Source: Nitrospirota bacterium (GTDB lineage: Bacteria > Patescibacteriota > Gracilibacteria > UBA1369 > LOWO2-01-FULL-3). Taken from it: a DNA stretch of 6,781 nt. The translations under genes were made by a program, and so were the position numbers. The notes beneath the pieces were generated by a model that saw only the letters and a program-made list of their open reading frames with translations, was not told the origin of the DNA and searched no databases. The stretch covers positions 1 through 6,781 of the forward strand of contig JAACEU010000026.1 of NCBI GenBank assembly GCA_011682355.1. The letters run 5' to 3'. This document shows, piece by piece, positions 1 through 4,241 of this stretch (position 1 is its first letter; the number at the start of each line of letters is the position of its first letter).

Positions 1-99
<99 letters not shown>

Positions 100-168
100 T
101 TATACTGTTATGTCTTATTTTTTTATACTATTGATGAAATATTTTTTCTGTTTTCCGCGATACACATT

Positions 169-192
169 ACTCGGCTAGCATGTACGCCGAGT
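169..192. repeat. Inverted repeat between nadE and nadM
   Basis: ACTCGGC (169-175) is perfectly complementary to GCCGAGT (186-192) across a 10-base loop. It stands out in otherwise A/T-rich DNA. No T-run follows it on either strand, so it is not an ordinary intrinsic terminator. On the minus strand it lies just after a TTGACT hexamer (207-202) and covers the place where a -10 element would be. An operator, or an RNA structure or processing site in a nadE-nadM transcript, are both possible. The function is unknown. Confidence 0.5.
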
Positions 193-258
193 TGTATCGT
201 AAGTCAAACCTCAAAATTATTTCACCAACAGTATAAGCAAAAAATAGAATTCTGCAAT

Positions 259-1014
259 TTAAGAAGTGGCTTTTATTATGAATGTTGGCTGGAGTTTGTG
301 TTGATTTATTTCCATGAGTCGGAAAATTTTGTGGACGGAGTGTGGGCTTAGGCCTTTGTCGATGAGGTCGTCTTTGGTTAGACCGTTGTCGATGTGTTTT
401 AGAATTGTGTCGATTTCTTTGTAAGAAATTCCCAGCTCTTCTTCGTCGCTTTGTCCCACATAAAGTTCTGCAGAAGGTGTTTTATGTAAAAATTCATCCG
501 GAAGTCCGACGTGCTCAGCCAGTTTGTACACATCTTCTTTGAGAAGATCGCCGATTACTTCCAAGTCTGCGGCCATGTCGCCGTGTTTTGTCCCATATCC
601 TAGCGCTAGCTCGGTTTTGTTTGAAGTTCCGATTACTAATGCGTTTCTGGTGTTTGAGAAGTTGTAGAGAATGCACATTCTGATTCGGGCTTTTACGTTA
701 ATTTGGGCGAGATCGTTTGGTCTCCAGGGAAGTGACAAGAAATCTGTGAGAAATTTATTAATTGGGACGCTAAACGCTTCTACTTTGAGAAATTGACATA
801 GAGTTTTTGAGTGAAGATAATTTTCGTCCGAAGAAACTCCTTTTTCCGGCATCAAAATAGCTGTGACATTGTCCGCTCCGAGTGCGTCAATTGTAAGCTT
901 CAAGCAAAGTGCGGAATCTATTCCTCCGCTAACTCCAATAACCGCTTTTTCAAAGGCATTTTCTTTGAAGAACTTGTGAATTCCTGCGACGATTTTTGTG
1001 TAGATGTTGTGCAT
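259..1014 (-). CDS. nadE: NH3-dependent NAD+ synthetase
   Basis: NadE amidates deamido-NAD to NAD+ using ATP and ammonia, the last step of NAD synthesis. The 251-residue protein shows the N-type ATP-pyrophosphatase P-loop SGGIDS at 29-34, GTSNKTE at 129-135, GYGTKHGD at 139-146, and a TPSAEL segment further on that is typical of the family. There is no N-terminal nitrilase/glutaminase domain, so it should depend on free ammonia; the length fits the short bacterial and archaeal form. I chose ATG at 1014-1012: the longer open frame to 1050 starts with TTG and adds 12 residues unlike the family, while MHNIYTKIV leads directly into the usual first helix. No Shine-Dalgarno sequence is visible. A perfect TATAAT lies about 47 bases upstream. 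nadM follows on the same strand, so the two probably form a NAD unit. The function is very secure; the start is slightly less so. Confidence 0.96.
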   Translation of the reverse strand: MHNIYTKIVAGIHKFFKENAFEKAVIGVSGGIDSALCLKLTIDALGADNVTAILMPEKGVSSDENYLHSKTLCQFLKVEAFSVPINKFLTDFLSLPWRPNDLAQINVKARIRMCILYNFSNTRNALVIGTSNKTELALGYGTKHGDMAADLEVIGDLLKEDVYKLAEHVGLPDEFLHKTPSAELYVGQSDEEELGISYKEIDTILKHIDNGLTKDDLIDKGLSPHSVHKIFRLMEINQHKLQPTFIIKATS

Positions 1015-1060
1015 TTTCGAGAAATTAATTCCGCAGAAATGTAGCTGCAAGTGGAGGCTA

Positions 1061-1089
1061 ATTATAAAACTTTTCAGGGATAATGGAAG
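1061..1089 (-). promoter_or_regulatory. Putative nadE promoter
   Basis: On the minus strand a perfect TATAAT (-10; plus coordinates 1061-1066) lies 17 bases from CTTCCA (1084-1089), a poor -35 with 3 of 6 consensus bases. Transcription would begin near 1054, giving a leader of about 40 bases before the nadE ATG. That leader contains no clear ribosome-binding site. The exact -10 and the correct spacing are the evidence. Confidence 0.5.
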
Positions 1090-1144
1090 GGGTGAATTGC
1101 GAGCACGTGTTGAAATATTTTTTAAGTGTGTTGTAGTGAAGGTA

Positions 1145-1173
1145 TTGATATATTGGGGAAAAATTATTATCTT
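1145..1173 (+). promoter_or_regulatory. Putative promoter of the 78-residue orphan gene
   Basis: TTGATA (1145-1150) and TATCTT (1168-1173) are 17 bases apart and lie 25 bases before the ATG at 1198. The -35 is good (5 of 6) and the -10 is moderate (4 of 6). An overlapping TATTAT (1165-1170) is a better -10 sequence but has a 14-base spacing. The leader would be short, near 18 bases. Confidence 0.4.
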
Positions 1174-1197
1174 CTTTCACCTTTAACAAAATATATT

Positions 1198-1434
1198 ATG
1201 GCTATTAAGGTGCCGGAAGGAAAAGAAGGAACTCACGAAGTAGAAGTAACAGTGTTTAGAGATGATGCTGTAATAAGTCAGGCTGTCGTAGATTTTACAC
1301 CTGAGCAATGTCCTATTTGCACTCATGCAAATGATACCAACGAAGAGGTAAGAGGAGTTTATGGAAGCACAGAGTCTTACCGTGATGGATGGGATGCAAC
1401 TTTTGGAGGAAGAAAAAAAGAAGATTTGAATTAA
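1198..1434 (+). CDS. Small hypothetical protein with a CPICTH motif
   Basis: I do not recognise this 78-residue protein. The open frame extends upstream to 1126, but I place the start at ATG 1198 because codons before it encode low-quality sequence (IDILGKNYYLLS) and cover the likely promoter. From this start the protein is soluble, acidic and lysine-rich at both ends. It has a predicted strand-like segment (HEVEVTVFRDDAVISQAVVDF) around residues 13-33, followed by a single CPICTH motif at 38-43 and a glycine- and aromatic-rich tail ending GGRKKEDLN. One CxxC plus nearby histidines could bind a metal, perhaps as a dimer, but no second cysteine pair exists. It is divergent from nadE and convergent with smpB, with only four bases between the two stops. 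Its clean A/G-rich, codon-like composition supports a real gene. Confidence 0.7.
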   Translation: MAIKVPEGKEGTHEVEVTVFRDDAVISQAVVDFTPEQCPICTHANDTNEEVRGVYGSTESYRDGWDATFGGRKKEDLN

Positions 1435-1438
1435 TCTA

Positions 1439-1882
1439 CTAAAATCTTTTTAGCTGACGCTTTATTTCCATTTCTTGGGAGCGTTTGCGTAGGGCGTCGC
1501 GCTTGTCGTGGAGTTTTTTACCTCGGCATATGCCAATTTTTATTTTGATTAAGCCTTTTTTGCTGTAGAGGCTGATTGGGATTGCGGTGACTCCTTGTTG
1601 GGAGATGGCTTGGTCGATCTTTGCGATTTCTTTTTTGTGGAGGATGAGTTTGCGTTTGCGAGTTGGTTCGTGGACGGCACGGGCGGAATGTTTGTAGCGG
1701 GAAATGTGGACTTCGTTCAAATAAGCTTCGTCTTTGTCGATGTCTACGAAACCACCTTGCAGGTTTGCCTGGTTGGCTTTGATGGATTTTACTTCATCGC
1801 CGTTCAACACTATTCCGGCTTCGAAATCTTCTAAAACTTCGTAGTCGTGGAAAGCCTTTTTGTTTTTTGCGTATGATGGCAT
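1439..1882 (-). CDS. smpB: SsrA-binding protein SmpB
   Basis: SmpB binds tmRNA and delivers it to stalled ribosomes for trans-translation. The 147 residues match the family length. Family features are visible in order: an N-terminal NKKAFHDYEVLEDFEAGIVL strand region (about 7-26), the GDEVKSIK tract (28-35), NLQGGFVDI (40-48), the EAYLNEVHISRYKH segment (52-65), and the basic C-terminal tail GKKLHDKRDALRKRSQE (about 120-136), which enters the decoding centre of the ribosome. Start ATG 1882-1880; no Shine-Dalgarno sequence. A TATACT (-10-like, minus strand, 1904-1899) with TTAACG 18 bases upstream would give a very short leader, but read-through from the tRNA-Ser gene 46 bases upstream is equally possible. 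No tmRNA gene is seen in this window. The gene is convergent with the 78-residue orphan. Confidence 0.96.
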   Translation of the reverse strand: MPSYAKNKKAFHDYEVLEDFEAGIVLNGDEVKSIKANQANLQGGFVDIDKDEAYLNEVHISRYKHSARAVHEPTRKRKLILHKKEIAKIDQAISQQGVTAIPISLYSKKGLIKIKIGICRGKKLHDKRDALRKRSQEMEIKRQLKRF

Positions 1883-1928
1883 TTTATAGTATTTTCAGAG
1901 TATATTTTTTCATTTGTGGGATCGTTAA

Positions 1929-2018
1929 TGGCGGAGAGAAGGGGATTCGAACCCCTGGTAGCAATTAAGCTACACATGCTTTCCAAGCATGCTCCTTCAG
2001 CCACTCGGACATCTCTCC
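1929..2018 (-). tRNA. tRNA-Ser (anticodon GGA)
   Basis: Read on the minus strand, this is a complete class II tRNA. The acceptor stem pairs GGAGAGA (2018-2012) with TCTCTCC (1939-1933), followed by discriminator G (1932) and an encoded CCA (1931-1929). The anticodon stem CATGC/GCATG encloses the loop TTGGAAA, giving anticodon GGA (1984-1982), which reads UCC and UCU serine codons. A long variable arm (GTAGC/GCTAC around TTAATT) is diagnostic for serine, and the T arm is AGGGG-TTCGAAT-CCCCT. All stems close without mismatches, so the gene looks functional. It lies just upstream of smpB on the same strand. Confidence 0.97.
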
Positions 2019-2032
2019 GTAAAATCGTTGGT

Positions 2033-2060
2033 ATTTTAGCTTAATTATGATTAAAGTAAA
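2033..2060 (-). promoter_or_regulatory. Putative tRNA-Ser promoter
   Basis: On the minus strand TTTACT (plus 2055-2060) and TAAAAT (plus 2033-2038) are separated by 16 bases. The -10 ends 14 bases before the mature 5' end of the tRNA, a normal distance for a processed precursor. The element abuts the start of the divergent M50 protease gene at 2064. Confidence 0.45.
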
Positions 2061-2063
2061 ATC

Positions 2064-2696
2064 ATGGATGTATTTGGATTTTTATATTTTTTGGTGGCGC
2101 TGTTAGCGACTTTGACTGTGCATGAATCATCGCATGCTATGGTTGCGTATTATCTTGGGGATCCGACTGCGAAGATGAGGGGGCGGATGAGTTTGAATCC
2201 GATTGCTCATTTGGATTTGATGGGGAGTTTGGTTTTTATTTTGACTCAGAGGATTGGCTGGGGGAAGCCGGTTCCTATCAATCCTGCGAATTTTAAGAAT
2301 CCTGTGAGGGATAGTGCTTTGACTGCTTTGGCGGGGCCGATGTCGAATTTGATTTTGGCGTTTGCGGTTGTTTTGCCCTGGAAGTATTTGGGAGACTATA
2401 TGCCCAGGTTTTTGTTAACTGAGCTTCAATATATTTTTCATGTGAGTATATTTTTGGGAATCTTTAATTTGTTTCCATTTCCGCCTCTGGATGGGTCGAA
2501 AATTTTGGGACTTATTATTCCGAAGAGTTGGCATAGAGGTTATATGAGATATTTGATGGGAGGGATGAAATATTTTGTTGCGATAATTTTGATAGATGTT
2601 TTTATTTTAAAAGATTTTATTGGATTCTCGATTTTCCACACTACTATCACGTATTTGCATGATTTGGTTAGTGCGGTTTTGTGGTTGGGTACTTGA
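2064..2696 (+). CDS. Site-2 protease family (M50) intramembrane zinc metalloprotease
   Basis: This 210-residue membrane protein carries the zinc-binding HESSH (HExxH) at residues 20-24 in the first membrane segment. The second conserved element is NLFPFPPLDG at 135-144, whose Asp143 supplies the third zinc ligand. Between them lie GKPVPINPANFKNP (67-80), a short re-entrant-type motif of the family, and ALAGPMSNLILA (88-99), beginning another transmembrane helix. There are about five to six hydrophobic segments and no PDZ domain, which places it with the short stand-alone M50B proteases rather than RseP. The family cuts membrane-embedded substrates such as anti-sigma factors or leftover signal peptides; the substrate here is unknown. 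All catalytic residues are present. The start ATG 2064 has no Shine-Dalgarno sequence. It is divergent from tRNA-Ser and convergent with the membrane protein gene at 2961. Confidence 0.93.
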   Translation: MDVFGFLYFLVALLATLTVHESSHAMVAYYLGDPTAKMRGRMSLNPIAHLDLMGSLVFILTQRIGWGKPVPINPANFKNPVRDSALTALAGPMSNLILAFAVVLPWKYLGDYMPRFLLTELQYIFHVSIFLGIFNLFPFPPLDGSKILGLIIPKSWHRGYMRYLMGGMKYFVAIILIDVFILKDFIGFSIFHTTITYLHDLVSAVLWLGT

Positions 2697-2721
2697 TGTT
2701 GTGTGAAAGAGGGGATAGAAT
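2693..2721 (+). promoter_or_regulatory. Putative promoter of the structured RNA
   Basis: TTGATG (2693-2698), overlapping the stop codon of the M50 gene, is followed after exactly 17 bases by TAGAAT (2716-2721), a 5-of-6 match to the -10 consensus. Transcription would start near 2728-2730. No start codon with a sensible reading frame follows, which fits an RNA gene. Confidence 0.5.
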
Positions 2722-2728
2722 GTACTTT

Positions 2729-2968
2729 ATGTTGTGTGTCGAAACGTCGCGCGTGGCTTTAACAAGCCCTTTACTTTGGTTTCAGGATTTTGTAAGATGG
2801 GGTTGCTCTGCTTTGTACGTCAGGGTTCTGAGATAATTTTCTCTCTAAATTGTGTTAAGGGAGTCTGATATTTCTTTCGGTCGCGGCTGGAAGGTGAAGA
2901 CACCCACTTGGTTTTCCAGGGAGCACGGTTGCCAGGACTACAACGGCACGGTGGAGTGATTTAGTTTT
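2729..2968 (+). ncRNA. Candidate structured RNA, possibly 6S-like
   Basis: The gap between convergent genes has no protein frame but is visibly richer in G and C than its flanks. Hairpins I can pair by hand are: GGCTT/AAGCC with a TAAC loop (2755-2768), CTCTCT/AGGGAG (2841-2863), GGTG/CACC with an AAGA loop (2893-2904) nested inside CTGGAA/TTCCAG (2887-2919), and the competing CTTGG/CCAGG with a TTTT loop (2907-2920). TGTGTCG (2735-2741) can pair with CGGCACG (2944-2950) to close the whole molecule; GTC/GAC and TGGC/GCCA pairs lie just inside. A long closed rod with a 3' hairpin and a CACCCACTTGG...CGGCAC tail resembles 6S RNA, the RNA that binds sigma70 RNA polymerase. The terminal T-run (2965-2969) could end it. 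I see no hallmarks of tmRNA, RNase P or SRP RNA. The 6S identity is a hypothesis; a structured RNA is more secure. Confidence 0.5.
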
Positions 2969-3155
2969 TATTACGGAGTTTGTTTATTTTGTCTTTGATT
3001 TTATCAAAGGCTTTTTTTCCGCGGTCAGGGCTGATTAGGACGAATGCTCCCAGTAGGAAAGGCCATCCCGGTAAGATTGGGACCAAAAATCCTACTATGG
3101 CGATGATAAATGCTACGAAGCTTAATATAATTTTGAAAAATCTTCTTATTAACAT
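2961..3155 (-). CDS. Small membrane protein (PGPGW/DUF454-like)
   Basis: The protein has 64 residues: a basic start (MLIRRFFK), a hydrophobic hairpin over about 8-42 with a central PILPGWPFL turn (26-34), and a very basic tail rich in Lys and Asp (43-64). Two short membrane helices joined by a Pro-Gly-Trp turn are characteristic of small proteins annotated as PGPGW or DUF454-like; the function of those is unknown. The likely topology is both ends in the cytoplasm, from the positive charges. It starts four bases after the stop of the metal transporter gene on the same strand, so the two are almost certainly co-transcribed and translationally linked. Its stop overlaps the proposed 3' end of the convergent RNA. 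No Shine-Dalgarno sequence. It is a real gene by frame and context; the family assignment is tentative. Confidence 0.75.
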   Translation of the reverse strand: MLIRRFFKIILSFVAFIIAIVGFLVPILPGWPFLLGAFVLISPDRGKKAFDKIKDKINKLRNKN

Positions 3156-3159
3156 AATT

Positions 3160-3879
3160 TTAGATTAAGGTTTGTAAAAAATAACCTATCAAATAGGCGA
3201 TTGTTGCCGCTACTCCACCGATTAGTGCTGTTTCCAAGCTGGAAATAAACCAATTTTTTGTGGAAAATTTTGATTTTATAATTCCGACCAGAAATAAGGC
3301 GGATAAAGTTGCGAAGGAAGTTGTGATAAAGGAAGTTTTTTCGCTTAATTGTAAGATTGGGCTGGCGGTGTAGATGAAAAGGGGGATGAATCCTATGAGA
3401 ATAAATGAAATGAATGTTGTTAATGCGCCTTTTGTTGGATTTATGTTTTCATGCATCATTTTAAATTCATTTCTCATCATCAAATCGACCCAAGCTTTCG
3501 GGTTTGATGTGATTATTTTTGTTGCTCTTGTAAGATCTTTTCCTTTAAATCCGTATATTTTGAGTATGTCTTGAACTTCTTTTTTTTCGTAATCCGTTTT
3601 TTCCTCCAGATGTCTATACTCGATTTCTTTAATTTTGTTGTAGAGTTCGTGTTGAGATTTGTCGCTTAGATATTTTCCGACGGCCATTGAAAAACCGTCC
3701 GCAAAAAGATTTGCAAAGCCGAGAATTAGTATAATTGTGGTGGAAAGTGATGCTCCCACAACTCCGGCGACGACTGCAAATGTTGTCACGGCTCCATCCA
3801 TACCTCCGTAAACGAAGTCTGGAAGCCAATTATAGGTCATCTTCTGATCTTTGATGTTTACTTCGGGATGGTCTAACAT
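3160..3879 (-). CDS. VIT1/CCC1 family iron/manganese transporter
   Basis: The 239-residue protein has the family's five-helix layout. Helix 1 carries DFVYGGMDGAVTTFAVVAG (21-39); helix 2 has NLFADGFSMAVGKYLS (57-72). A cytoplasmic, charged domain rich in Glu, Met and His spans about 73-148 (including EIEYRHLEE and MMRNEFKMMHE), the place where plant VIT1 binds transported metal. Helices 3-5 follow, with NPTKGALTTFISF (147-159) and GGVAATIAYLIG (221-232). VIT1/CCC1 proteins export Fe2+ or Mn2+ from the cytoplasm (into vacuoles in eukaryotes), probably as H+ antiporters. Substrate choice cannot be read here. Start ATG 3879-3877; an alternative internal Met14 leaves the core intact. It heads a two-gene unit with the small membrane protein and is divergent from the DUF5679 gene across a shared palindrome that could be a metal-responsive operator. 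Confidence 0.93.
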   Translation of the reverse strand: MLDHPEVNIKDQKMTYNWLPDFVYGGMDGAVTTFAVVAGVVGASLSTTIILILGFANLFADGFSMAVGKYLSDKSQHELYNKIKEIEYRHLEEKTDYEKKEVQDILKIYGFKGKDLTRATKIITSNPKAWVDLMMRNEFKMMHENINPTKGALTTFISFILIGFIPLFIYTASPILQLSEKTSFITTSFATLSALFLVGIIKSKFSTKNWFISSLETALIGGVAATIAYLIGYFLQTLI

Positions 3880-3903
3880 AAAAATTGTTATTTTTGCCTC
3901 TTG

Positions 3904-3912
3904 ATTTTAGCA
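3904..3912 (-). promoter_or_regulatory. Extended -10 promoter for the transporter gene
   Basis: On the minus strand TGCTAAAAT forms an extended -10 (TGn plus TAAAAT; plus coordinates 3904-3912). No convincing -35 lies 17 bases upstream, as is common for extended -10 promoters. The start would be near 3897, leaving a leader of about 18 bases. The TG element falls inside the palindrome at 3908-3923. Confidence 0.5.
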
Positions 3913-3923
3913 TAGTTATGCTA
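3908..3923. repeat. Perfect palindrome between divergent promoters (candidate operator)
   Basis: TAGCATA (3908-3914), a GT centre, then TATGCTA (3917-3923) is a 7+7 perfect inverted repeat. Each arm contributes the TG element and first bases of an extended -10 promoter, one for the transporter gene (minus) and one for the DUF5679 gene (plus). A dimeric repressor bound here would cover both promoters. Confidence 0.55.
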
Positions 3924-3927
3924 TACT
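3919..3927 (+). promoter_or_regulatory. Extended -10 promoter for the DUF5679 gene
   Basis: TGCTATACT (3919-3927) is an extended -10 whose hexamer TATACT matches 5 of 6 bases. A TTGATT (3901-3906) lies 15 bases upstream, slightly too close for a standard -35. Transcription would begin near 3934, giving a leader of about 26 bases before ATG 3960. Confidence 0.55.
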
Positions 3928-3959
3928 CGTTTACAGTTTATTATTTAAATCTATTTCTT

Positions 3960-4106
3960 ATGGAAGGATACTGCGTAAAATGTAAGGCTAAAAGGGAAAT
4001 GGTGGACTCTGAAGAAGTCACAATGAAAAATGGCAGAGCAGCTATGAAAGGAAAATGTGAGAAATGTGGTACAGGAATGTACAAAATTTTGGGAATGAAA
4101 AAATAG
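3960..4106 (+). CDS. DUF5679 zinc-ribbon protein
   Basis: This 48-residue protein is a single treble-clef/zinc-ribbon unit. CVKC (5-8) and CEKC (33-36) supply four cysteine ligands; between them is KAKREMVDSEEVTMKNGR (9-26), which I recognise as the DUF5679 core. The family occurs widely in archaea and small-genome bacteria; its function is unknown, though a nucleic-acid or ribosome-associated role is often assumed. The open frame reaches back to 3885, but those 25 codons encode a spurious hydrophobic stretch and run across the promoter, so ATG 3960 is preferred. No Shine-Dalgarno sequence. It is divergent from the transporter gene and followed by a likely terminator. All four ligands are intact. 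Confidence 0.9.
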   Translation: MEGYCVKCKAKREMVDSEEVTMKNGRAAMKGKCEKCGTGMYKILGMKK

Positions 4107-4137
4107 ATTTTTTCCTATTGTGCCGGGGAATTCGTTT

Positions 4138-4171
4138 TAGTGTTTAAATATTAAATACACTATGTTTTTTT
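4138..4171 (+). terminator. A/T-rich intrinsic terminator after the DUF5679 gene
   Basis: TAGTG (4138-4142) pairs with CACTA (4158-4162), and after a two-base bulge TTTAA (4143-4147) pairs with TTAAA (4151-4155), leaving a 3-base loop. Seven T residues follow at 4165-4171. The stem is weak for lack of G and C, but the form and the position 31 bases after the stop fit a rho-independent terminator. Confidence 0.5.
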
Positions 4172-4182
4172 GAATATGATTT

Positions 4183-4236
4183 GTTTACAATTAGTTTACA
4201 ATTGAATTGAGTTTTGTTTACAATTATGTTACAATT
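4183..4236 (+). repeat. Four helically phased TTACAATT repeats (candidate operator array)
   Basis: GTTTACAATT occurs at 4183-4192, 4194-4203 and 4216-4225, and GTTACAATT at 4228-4236. Aligned on TTACAATT, the units start at 4185, 4196, 4218 and 4229, so the spacings are 11, 22 and 11 bases; one unit position (4207) is degenerate. All copies would lie on the same face of the helix. Each contains both a TTTACA/TTACA (-35-like) and a TACAAT (-10-like) hexamer. The array ends five bases before the start codon of the winged-helix regulator, so it probably serves as that gene's promoter and binding site. Confidence 0.8.
4207..4235 (+). promoter_or_regulatory. Promoter of the winged-helix/ATPase/STAS gene, probably leaderless
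   Basis: TTGAGT (4207-4212) and TACAAT (4230-4235) are 17 bases apart. The expected start of transcription, about seven bases after the -10, coincides with the A of ATG 4242, so the messenger would have no leader. The -10 is the last TTACAATT repeat itself; a protein binding that repeat would block RNA polymerase. An alternative pair, TTTACA (4195-4200) and TACAAT (4219-4224), has an 18-base spacing. Confidence 0.5.
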
Positions 4237-4241
4237 TGTGC

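Noticed and set aside
1015..1050. Longer nadE starting at TTG 1050
   Set aside because: The extra 12 residues have no family similarity, and ATG 1014 begins the usual first helix.
811..1186. Two plus-strand open frames opposite and upstream of nadE
   Set aside because: They are antisense to, or run into the promoter region of, the very well supported nadE gene and encode no recognisable sequence.
1595..1834. 79-codon plus-strand open frame
   Set aside because: It lies entirely within smpB on the opposite strand; its Phe/Val-rich translation is an antisense shadow.
2694..2763. TGA recoded as glycine (Gracilibacteria/SR1 code), which would extend the M50 protein
   Set aside because: The 471-codon SLH frame and the other genes have no internal TGA despite many glycines, and the M50 and regulator proteins end sensibly at TGA.
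2697..2960. tmRNA gene, suggested by the nearby smpB
   Set aside because: No tRNA-like 3' end (GGTTCGA...CCA), no 5' acceptor half and no tag reading frame resembling ANDE...ALAA.
3629..3829. 66-codon minus-strand frame inside the transporter gene
   Set aside because: It is a frame-shifted shadow of the VIT1/CCC1 coding sequence, Arg/Ser-rich and without its own start context.
4183..4236. Repeats as a CRISPR array or replication iterons
   Set aside because: The units are only 8-10 bases long with 1-12 bases between them, far shorter than CRISPR repeats and spacers. No replication initiator gene or DnaA-box cluster is present; a promoter/operator array fits better.
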